Source: Dendrophyllia cribrosa
Lineage: Eukaryota; Cnidaria; Anthozoa; Scleractinia; Dendrophylliidae
Length of the DNA stretch: 64,000 bases
NCBI GenBank assembly: GCA_024195265.1
Contig: JAJLRJ010000014.1
Coordinates: forward strand, 17,555,959 to 17,619,958
Direction of reading: 5' to 3'
The notes under the pieces were generated by a model that was given only the letters and a program-made list of their open reading frames with translations, searched no databases and had not been told where the DNA came from. Shown one piece after another: positions 56,006 to 64,000 of this stretch; within the stretch, counting starts at the first letter, position 1; the number at the start of each line of letters is the position of its first letter. The position numbers and the translations under genes are program-made.

Positions 56006-57183
56006 TCTAAAATAATTTATGGTTTGTTAAATGACTCAAAACCGATGACTAAACTAGTATAAAATTGTCGAAAGGACGAAGTATATAGTTCTTAATCCCT
56101 ATTAATTTCCGTGTGGTTGTACGCCTTTGCTCATAGATATATAATAAAAAGATCTTTAGTTTACTGGCTTAAAATTTTTCCGGCGGTACTAATGTAAGTA
56201 TATAAGCACAGCACGAGACTGCGTAAACGAGAGTGGAAAAACAGTGCACTCTTAAAACGCCAAGGTGAGTCAATTACAACAGTATAAACATTTGGCATTT
56301 TCTACAGCCGTTTGTTAACCTTGAAGTTGTAGCTGTTGTCAACGAACAATTCGATAAATTCTGAAATAAGAAAATGTGGAGATTTTAGCGAAATGGCAGT
56401 TATGCCAAAGTATAATGAGAATATATAAGGTCGTTCTATCGCAACAAAATGTTTCGTTTCCCATTGCACAACCGTCCCAATGTTTCGGAAATGTAAAACG
56501 ATTCCGATTCACGGTCCGACAAGCAATAACTCTAAGCAAATCATCAGTGTCATGTATTACAGACTTTTTATTTCTTCAAACAACTTTGCTGCCTTTTAGT
56601 AGCCTTATATGTAAATTTCCAAAAAAACTGAATTTCCAAATTGTTTTTTTTTTCATTTGGAAACTAACCACTTTTGGACATAACGAATTTTCCTTTATGT
56701 TCTGGTGGAAATCGTATTTATATCTTTATGTTTGTCGTTGTTAGCATACTTAATATTATTATTTTTTCAAATATCTCAATTTTGATAAAACGGCAAGTTA
56801 TGTTATTTATTATTTTATCGAATATCATAGAATAGAGAATGTTTCGCTTTACCAATGCGAATTCACTAATGTTGGGTGATTAAAAATATTATCAAAGGAT
56901 GAAAACTCGCTTCGCATGATTAGAATTTCGTCACTTAGACTCGCTTAACTGGTAAAATTAAATTAATAAATTCGTCTGATTTTTAATGCATCCGCCGGTT
57001 ACTTAAACTTTCTGTAATTAAGATAATTTTAAAGCCTCAGACGACTTTAATATAGGACACGAAAACAGCCATTTGTCAGGATTCCCGACTGTGATAGTTT
57101 TGTAAAGGTACAAAGAGTCCGTTGATCAAAATCTAATTTGCGTGCAAACTAATAACAAAATGGTTCCCCTCATCACTAATTAA

Positions 57184-57368
57184 CCCTTTAACTCCCAAGA
57201 GTGCCAAAGAAAGAAATTAATATAAAATCCCAAATTTCTTTTTGTAAAATATTGAAAAACAAATGGTACCATGCAAAAGTACTGCCGAAGAGGTTTCATT
57301 TAAATGGTTACACCATAGGATTTCGTCCACAGTCTCAAAAGTTAGAACTTCACAACATGTCTCCATTA
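57184..57368 (-). mobile_element. CCCTTT-ended TTAA MITE, copy h
   Basis: TTAA (57,180) then CCCTTTAACTCCCAAGAGTG; one internal unit; the far end is truncated at GTCTCCATTAAG. Counterpart of copy g in the inverted arm. Confidence 0.75.
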
Positions 57369-57942
57369 AGTCCTACCAATTGATTGGTAATGCATTTTGT
57401 CACTGTTATAACCAAAAAGATATCGTCTGTAATATAGCCACAGAAAACTGAAAAACAGCACGAAATGTTTTGCCTTGTAGGTCTAATGGCTATTTCTATA
57501 ATGCGATAACAGCCACCAAGTGTCTCATCTACATTCGATTTTATTACATTGCGAAATTAATTCCACAAAATGCTAAACTCGCAAAATTACAAAAGTCTGT
57601 ACATTGACACAAACCATTATGGACTCCGTGAAGTTTCCGAAATAGTTGTCTCCAAAACAAGGCTCTTCTTTTTATTCTACCGCTGGCGGATATCTGAGAT
57701 TTGAATGAGCCAAAAATTTAATTGCAGGCTACAGATCAAGATTCTCCTTGGGTTTATGTATTTTTCTGTCTTTGAGAAGGCTATATCAAAATATGAATCG
57801 TAGCTCAATGTATTGATTTAGCTCAGTCTGTTTTCTGGTTACTTATGATCAGATACTTCTGCAGGACAACCATAAGGTGAAAAACTACGGTTTGACACTG
57901 ATAAATGTGCCTATCCTCAACAAATTTATGCATTATTAATAG

Positions 57943-58190
57943 TTAACAGCTATTCACCGAAGTGGAGGTGGGTAGTGGTAGATATTTACCGAGCCGCGAA
58001 GTTCTAGTATATACTGAAACAGTGAGATAATATAACGAAAATGATGCTTTTTAACTCATTTATTCCTGTCAACGATTACAATTTTCGCGCGCAAATTGCT
58101 GGGAGGTGAATAGCACTTGCTATTCCGAGTTTCAGTAGCCAATCAGAGCGCGCCGACAATGCTATCCACTGTTTCAGTATATACTAATGG
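57943..58190. mobile_element. Insertion of about 245 bp private to the right copy of X
   Basis: The left arm (about 48,385-48,400) reads straight through this point, so the segment TTAACAGCTATTCACC..CAGTATATACTAATGG is extra. Inside, GTATATACTGAAACAGTG is inverted as CACTGTTTCAGTATATAC. Exact target duplication unclear. Confidence 0.65.
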
Positions 58191-58628
58191 TCTTTATATG
58201 ACAGATACAGATGGTGGTATCTTTTATAACCAAAAAAATCTTTCGAAGTTGTCAAGTCAAGCCCAGGGCTTATAAGCGATATTTTACCGTTTTTCATTAC
58301 ATCCGTATTTCTTCATCGATCTAAGTGCCCGTAGAAATCGTTGTTTCCATGATACAGATTTTATATTGTGTTTTCTCTAAGTGTAATATCGATACATGTC
58401 AAATATCGCAATAAAAGATAAGGAAAATTGTACCAGAATGATATTTATTTAAATTGACAGTTCATTTTTTTACAGGGCCTCTATTGCATAATAACGGTAT
58501 TTTTACACAAAAGGACTCACCCTGTAAAAATATTTATATTTAATAAATAAATAATATATAAAGGGGTTGTTTTCTAAAGTAACTCAGTAGTGCTGCGTCG
58601 GTGAAGGACGGAAACACGCAAATGAAAC

Positions 58629-58754
58629 TTTATCAACTGAGTTGACGAGGTAAATTGGCCACGTAACTTAAAGAGATTCCAAAGTTTATCTTTTGTAGCT
58701 TTTGAATTCCTTTTACCGTGGCCAATTTCCCTTTTAAACTCAGTTGATAAAACC
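58629..58754. mobile_element. Foldback MITE, TTTATCAACTGAGTTG ends, duplicate copy
   Basis: Second copy of the element at 52,273-52,399, duplicated with block D; ends AACTCAGTTGATAAAA. Confidence 0.8.
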
Positions 58755-58849
58755 ATCTTTTAGCGCCATATATGTTTCTCGTAAACAGGTTTGCAGTTTC
58801 GTTGTTCACATTCGTTATTAATTTCAAGACACGTTTCATGCCTGGTTTT

Positions 58850-59228
58850 TCCGGAGGGGGGGGGGGGGGGGGGGGGGTGGGGGGGGGGGGGGGGGGGGGT
58901 ACTCCCTTATATACGCTATATAGGTATGTGCCGCCCGATAGGGTAGGGTTTTGAGGTGCTCAGTCCTTAAATAGGGTATCCTTTTTGGTATTTTTTGATA
59001 TTCCTTAGATAGGGTCACTAAATTGTAGTATCCACCCCAAAGCGCAAAATTAAAAATATATGGTCTGTTAAAACTGTACTACACGCCTAGTTTTGGGTCT
59101 TAAAAAGGGTATCAAATCTCGTTGTTCTACCATTTAATAGGGTCAGGATTTGAGAACCTTGGCGGCACACACCTATCCTAATTTGTCGCAAGTACCCCCC
59201 CCCCCCCCCCCCCCCCCCCCTCCCCGGG
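58850..59228. mobile_element. G-tract MITE, copy 2, with expanded homopolymers
   Basis: CTGGTTTT flanks both sides (58,842-58,849 and 59,229-59,236), a perfect 8-bp target duplication as in hAT-type elements. Near the left end is a G run of about 43 with one T; near the right end a run of about 24-26 C. In block D copy 1 the same tracts are 6 and about 10. Confidence 0.85.
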
Positions 59229-59859
59229 CTGGTTTTCTATATTAATAGTGTTGTTTTTCGGAACAGGCATAAACGGGCAAAAAATACTTTAATGAGCCCA
59301 AAACATAGAGCTTGGACTTGCTTGTGTATGATTTGGTGATTTAACCTCGCTTTCGTCTAGCTCTTCAGGAACGAAGGACCATGCAGTGTCGTATGTCTTA
59401 GTTCGAAACTACCTCGTGAGATAGACTCAGCCATACTCAGAGTAAACATGTCTCGCCTGTGATTCGCACAATGCACCGCCTAATGTGAACACTTTACGTT
59501 TCATTCGTGCAAACTAAACAATGTTTCGCGCTAGTGTGAACACAGCATCGGTTGGACTCGAAGTGGGTCTTTCGCTTTTGCTGTGCTGTTACTGTGCTAG
59601 TACTTTCTGACCGCGTGTTATCATAAAAGGTTTAAGATATCTTTTTAAACATCTTCCGGTGGCTTCAACTTAAAAGGAACCCGACCCACACGGTTTATTT
59701 ACTGCCAAGCGACAGGCTGGGTTTGATCTTAAAACGGCAAGCGGTATTGGATTTGTGAGCTAAGGAAACGTTTTAATCTCAAGGCAACTCCAGTTTTCAA
59801 CGAAAACGAGCAAAGAGATTTTTAAAACGACAGTAATTTGCTCAAAAATTTAAACTGAT

Positions 59860-60822
59860 ATGTCAATCACCAACGACTCGCAGACCGTGACAGGCTATGA
59901 TTTTCCGAGAATTATTGTCACCGTTAACTGTGTTCTAAATGTACCATTGATGCTTATAGCAATTGTTGGCAACACCTTGGTGCTAAGTACGGTCATCACA
60001 ACGTCTTCCCTTCGTTCACCTTCCATGATTTTGCTTTGTAGTCTCGCTGTTTCTGACCTAGGCGTTGGCTTGGTAGTACAACCGTTTTATATCGGAGAAG
60101 AACTGACATCAAGTGAATTTATGCGGAATGTAATGACAACGTTGGCGCTTGCTTTATGTGGAGTTTCCTTTGCTACCATGACACTGATAAGTGTGGATCG
60201 ATATTTGGCTCTTCGGTACCACCTGGCTTATATCACAAGAGTTACAACACCCCGCGTTTTGTTCACTTTAGCTATTGTTTGGCTTGTTCACTGCCTAATT
60301 TTGAACAAGTTTTGGGTACCAGCGAAATATATTTATATCGGATTTGCTCTGATCTTCGTTTATCTTATTTTTACTACTATTTCATACATTCATATATATC
60401 ATGTTGTTCGACGCCATAAGTTACAGATTCACGTTCAACATCAGGTAGTGCAAGGCGTACAAAGCTCCAAGGCTCTAAAATTAGCGTCCGTGCAGCGAAC
60501 TATCATCAGTACCTTTGTGTTTTATATCTGCATAATTCTTTGTTATTTGCCATGGCTTATTCAGCGGCTCTTCTATAACGATATTTTTATCTCAAATAGA
60601 AAAACTCCTTGGATCTTCACAGGGACTTTGGTCTTTGCAAATTCGGCCATCAATCCCTTTTTGTATTCCTGGCGTCTTCGCGAACTTCGAATAGCAATTA
60701 AAAAGACATTAGCAAAAATGATGTTTTTAACAAAGAGGAATAAAACTGAACGTTTTGTCCGTGATCTTAATGGATCTTTTAACACTCGCAAAACGCTTCC
60801 TCGTCTTAGCAGCCGTACGTGA
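59860..60822 (+). CDS. Class-A GPCR 4, intronless, near-identical to GPCR 3
   Basis: 320 residues. Same landmarks as GPCR 3: sequon N5, IVGN, LAVSD, SVDRYLALRYH, VWLVHCLILN in TM4 (one extra codon), CYLP in TM6, NPFLYSWR in TM7, basic tail with KRNKTERFVR. About 22 substitutions relative to GPCR 3, many in TM3-TM5 (LTFVYVIATT versus LIFVYLIFTT). It is fully open, so both duplicates may be expressed. Polyadenylation signal at 61,068. The bases just after the stop run into a retroelement-like frame. Confidence 0.93.
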   Translation: MSITNDSQTVTGYDFPRIIVTVNCVLNVPLMLIAIVGNTLVLSTVITTSSLRSPSMILLCSLAVSDLGVGLVVQPFYIGEELTSSEFMRNVMTTLALALCGVSFATMTLISVDRYLALRYHLAYITRVTTPRVLFTLAIVWLVHCLILNKFWVPAKYIYIGFALIFVYLIFTTISYIHIYHVVRRHKLQIHVQHQVVQGVQSSKALKLASVQRTIISTFVFYICIILCYLPWLIQRLFYNDIFISNRKTPWIFTGTLVFANSAINPFLYSWRLRELRIAIKKTLAKMMFLTKRNKTERFVRDLNGSFNTRKTLPRLSSRT

Positions 60823-61022
60823 AGTGTAAACACTTACGGGTATATCGTTCCTTTCCTGTTGCTGTTCCCGAACCATGGAACTTATTGCCGATAGACATTC
60901 GAGCTGGTGAGAGCGTAGACATTTTTAAATCCAGACTAAAGACAGAGTTGAAATATACGCTATATATAAGAATGTTAACGTTAATGTTTATGTTACGTTC
61001 CATTGAGGACGAAGAAGAGTGA
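60819..61022 (+). pseudogene. C-terminal fragment of a non-LTR reverse transcriptase
   Basis: One frame reads YRSFPVAVPEPWNLLP, then IDIRAGESVDIFKSRLKTEL. The pattern R-x-F-x-V-A-x-P-x-x-W-N-x-L-P followed by S-x-x-x-F-K-x-x-L-K is the typical extreme C-terminus of jockey/CR1-type polymerases. The rest of the enzyme is absent. In block D copy 1 (54,345-54,425) most of this segment has been deleted. Confidence 0.6.
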
Positions 61023-61067
61023 GTTGTTAGTTGCCAGTGTCCAGAATTTTCTTTTGGCGTTATAAGT

Positions 61068-61073
61068 AATAAA
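61068..61073 (+). terminator. Polyadenylation signal of GPCR 4
   Basis: AATAAA in the same context (TATAAGTAATAAAATTGCG) as after GPCR 3, about 245 bp past the stop. Confidence 0.5.
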
Positions 61074-62238
61074 ATTGCGTATTAACACTATTATTAAATA
61101 TATTGAAAGAACTGTTTTGGAGCTTATTTACTGGGAGGGATTATTAAAGGAGGACCGTATTATTGAAGAACATTTTGCGCTTGTGGCAGTCATAGTAGGG
61201 CAGGCAGTTGTATCAGAAAATCTTTCTCGTAACATTACGAAAAACTGACAAGTATTATTGCTGCAGAAACAACATTAGCATCTGCCATTAATACAAGCAC
61301 GCTTTCTCTTTAGAGACATACCGAAGACGTTCTACAGTCATCAAACTGAAAACAAAAAGATATGAGCAAGAATGAAATAGTATATATATTCTGGGAAGTT
61401 GATTGCCATTTGTGTTCGGATGTTCCTTAAGATAAACCCATCGGGACCTGTTTTCGGAAGGACTTTTATGTGTAAGATTTTGGTGCCTATACATTTTTTT
61501 TAAGGGTTTATTTTTCGAAATTCTAACATAAAATGCATCGTACCGTTTTTAATCTGCTAAAGTCTAAACGCAATTAATTTTGCACCAAGTTAATGTAAGT
61601 CTGAAAAACATCGATCGCAGGTTACAAAATAACTATAATCACAACAGGAAAGTCCGTTAACGCTTTGGCTTATTGTCCCCAGTTGACTTTCAGTCGGCAT
61701 CATTCTCCATATCCTGCTGTTTGACTTAATTTGATAAAAGAATAAAGTGGTTAGCAATATTTTTAGTTTTAAGAGAATCTGTAGTGCTGCGTCGGTGAGG
61801 GAGTGACATTAAAATTTGGTTTTATTATTTACAAGGTAAATTGGCTGGCCGTAAAGAGATTTAAAAGACTGACGCGTTTTGAGCGCTAGCGCTTCGTCTT
61901 ATTCGAGAAAGCTTAGAAACAACCAAATATTCTAAAATTTGTCTAGTTTCATCAAAGTGCGGAAAAATTGAAACGAGCGCTGTTGTGTTGATAACTGTGC
62001 ATTTGTGATTGGTGTTTTAATTCTTCTTTCAGGAAGGAAATGTTAATTGAAGGCGTCTGCATAGACGCGCTACTTTAATCAGTCAGCAGATGCAGTCTGA
62101 GTTGGAACGCCTGAGGCTTGAAACGTGTAACTTTCTTTTATGTGCTTTGCAATAAACATGCTAATATAAAATTTTCTCCGATCAGTACCCTTAAAGTCGA
62201 TAGAAACAAAATAAGCGATCAATTTGTTTGCAAATCAT

Positions 62239-62692
62239 CCCGGGGGGGGGGGGGGGGGGGGGGGGGTACTCTGCAAATTTTTGGGTGGGGGTGTGCCGCT
62301 GGGACTCTGAGACCCTTAACCTATACTAGACCATTTTAGCCGCATTTTGCCACCCTATTCTAGACTAAACACTGAAAAACCCTACCCTATCCTAGACCTA
62401 TTCCAGACTCGTTATTTTCCAGAAACTCGTTCACTATCACAGTTATTAGTTAACAGGGGTCAGTAAAAATGCCGTACTGCCCGCCGTACCAATTTTTAAA
62501 TGCCATTTGCCAGTAAACCTTGTGTAGACTAAATTCTTCACGCAACTGATCAGTTTCGCTTAAAATGATACCCTATTCTAGACCCAAAATCTCTGATTAC
62601 CATACCCTATCCTAGACTAAACCGCCTGAAAACCATACCCTTCACAGCGGCACATACCTATATAGCTCATATATGGGAGTACCCCCTCCGGG
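62239..62692. mobile_element. G-tract MITE, copy 3, inserted after the duplication
   Basis: CAAATCAT is duplicated on both sides (62,231-62,238 and 62,693-62,700); block D copy 1 has the single site GAAAATCATTCTC at 55,613-55,625. Left end CCC plus a run of about 26 G and TACTC; right end GAGTACCCCCTCCGGG, with GCGGCACATACCTATATAGC inside. Confidence 0.9.
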
Positions 62693-62734
62693 CAAATCAT
62701 TCTCATAAGTGTATGTAAAGCACCATGAGACATG

Positions 62735-62795
62735 TGATATGTGCGCTATATAAGTCTCTATTATTATTATTATTATTTATTATTATTTTTATGTA
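62735..62795 (+). repeat. SINE-like 3' tail with (ATT)n
   Basis: GTGCGCTATATAAGTCTCTATTATTATT resembles the 3' end of tRNA-SINEs. No head is seen upstream. Confidence 0.5.
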
Positions 62796-63230
62796 ATCAA
62801 TTGCCAAGTTTCCACTTTCTTCTACGTTTATTACTTTTACTCGAAGCAAATCTGCTATTCCTTATAAATAATTGAATGACTATAATCTCACTAATTATGT
62901 GTTTCTACAGGGATGGCAAGGTTGTTTAAGGCATCTAAAATGTCCCATTAAAGCAATTTACTTCACCACTCTGGACAACTCTGCAGTTGTATGGAGGATG
63001 ATGATGAACAAAATAGGGTTATTGGATCGGTTCATGTTTTCGGGCTAAACTTCAATTTGTTTGGTCACTTTGCTTGATGTTATTCACTTCTTATGTTTTC
63101 GGCACAACTTAGATCACATGCCTTTTAATTTGATCATTAGGCTGGTGTCGAAAACATATGACACGACACCATGCACCTCCTAAAGGCCAAAGGCATGTGA
63201 GTTGTCCCGAAAACATAATCAAAGGCTTTA

Positions 63231-63512
63231 GAGCAGTTTTCAATTGAGTGTCGAAAGTAATTACAAAATTGCTTTGGTTTTGAATGGCTACGCTTTGTGA
63301 TTGGCTAACAAAAAATCGCGCCACTTTCTCTATCAATCAGAAGTAAAACCAAAACCAATCGTGACTTGCTCGCACGCGTTTTCCCGCGCTTGGCGCCGCC
63401 GACATGTAATTGCTTGAGCTCTGATTGGTTCATTGGATTGTTTACGACTGCTGTGATTGGTCAGAGTAATTACTTTGATTTTGGTTGTACGACACTCAAT
63501 TGAAAACTGCTC
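63231..63512. mobile_element. TA-flanked MITE, GAGCAGTTTTCAATTGAGTG ends
   Basis: Left GAGCAGTTTTCAATTGAGTG and right CACTCAATTGAAAACTGCTC are perfect 20-bp inverted repeats with TA on each side (63,229-63,230; 63,513-63,514), as in Tc1/mariner-type elements. The interior is rich in GATTGG motifs. Non-coding. Confidence 0.85.
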
Positions 63513-63583
63513 TATGAGCCAACTCGTGAAGACCAAACAACTTTCGGACCCTCCCCTCTCCTATACGCGTTTTGCTCCGTTAA

Positions 63584-63603
63584 CCACCCCCCCCCCCCCC
63601 CCC
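63584..63603. repeat. Poly-C tract
   Basis: A run of about 19 C after AACCA. The remaining DNA to 64,000 shows no gene. Confidence 0.85.
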
Positions 63604-64000
63604 ATCCTCTGCATCCGACTCCCCACCCTCCCCTCACTTCAACGGCGTCCCCATGGGTAAGGTAGGTAACTGTCACCTATTGCATTTGGAACTGCGAAAT
63701 TCAGTTCAGCAGAAACTACCAAGAAAAGTTACAGCTGATGGATGGAAGGAAGGAAGAAGTGAAAAATTGTACATGTCCACGTCTGTAATAAACTGTTCAA
63801 CGCTTCGCGTATTCACGATTAAAAAGTGAAAAGTGATCAAACAAATTTAAGTGTAGCCCGAAACATCCATGTCCAATACTGTCGACCTGATACGGTCCGA
63901 AAACATGTAAAGCGATTCAATAACATTTTTGTCCATCATCGATCTCCTCCATACAATTTTTTTTCTTGTTTTGTGTGTCTTGTCCTCGACATGTAACAGT

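Larger units (their letters stand above)
56008..58450 (-). repeat. Segment X, right copy, in inverted orientation
   Basis: Begins TTTATGGTTTGTTAAATGAC and ends CCAGAATGATAT, the reverse of 48,128-52,100. It carries the empty sites of the two left-arm insertions and one insertion of its own (57,943-58,190). Flanked at left by a pseudogene tail and at right by block D, exactly like the left copy. Confidence 0.85.
58471..62728 (+). repeat. Duplicated block D, second copy, containing GPCR 4
   Basis: Matches 52,118-55,645. It differs by longer G and C tracts, an insert in the upstream region (about 59,566-59,630), a retained reverse-transcriptase tail fragment, and a 454-bp MITE at 62,239-62,692. 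Confidence 0.9.

Noticed and set aside
56376..56744. 122-codon frame in the right X copy
   Set aside because: The matching region of the left copy (51.3-51.8 kb) does not keep the frame, and no domain is recognisable.

Overview
This window is nuclear DNA from a cnidarian, most likely a stony coral. Its genes have many short exons and repeat-filled introns, its kinase belongs to a metazoan family, and it carries tRNA-derived SINEs, foldback MITEs and a tandem cluster of intronless rhodopsin-class receptors. There are no prokaryotic operons. The species call is an inference from sequence style.

Positions 1-33,369 (minus strand) are the 5' three quarters of one large gene, an MRCK (myotonic-dystrophy-kinase-related CDC42-binding kinase) orthologue. 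I resolved 42 coding exons by reading frame and splice sites, giving 1,408 codons in one continuous frame: AGC kinase with N-terminal cap, long coiled coil, C1 zinc finger, PH domain, and the first part of the CNH (citron homology) domain. The rest of CNH and any CRIB domain lie left of the window. Its introns hold most of the repeats: a 36-unit 88-bp minisatellite that grew inside a TTAA-flanked MITE, a second minisatellite built from a duplicated exon end plus its 5' splice site, several MITE families, SINE-like elements and microsatellites. The palindrome TACATGTA is strongly enriched here.

Positions 33,370-35,570 are the MRCK upstream region, with no other gene seen.

Positions 35,574-62,730 are a cluster of class-A receptors with melanocortin/S1P/cannabinoid-like architecture. 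Two related intact receptors are on minus (35,574-36,425 and 44,980-45,828) and two near-identical ones on plus (53,372-54,331 and 59,860-60,822). There is also a decayed pseudogene (47,226-48,088) and a chimeric fragment (about 55,645-56,005). The right half is a tandem duplication in which an internal segment of about 2.2 kb was flipped in one copy. Later transposon insertions can be dated relative to the duplication because the other copy preserves the empty sites.

Positions 62,730-64,000 contain a SINE-like tail, a TA-flanked MITE and a poly-C tract, with no gene.

The two halves are probably unrelated in function. MRCK is a cytoskeletal kinase acting downstream of CDC42. The receptors look like a lineage-specific chemosensory or peptide/lipid receptor expansion whose ligand cannot be read from sequence. 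I saw no autonomous transposase gene; mobile DNA is non-autonomous apart from one reverse-transcriptase tail fragment.
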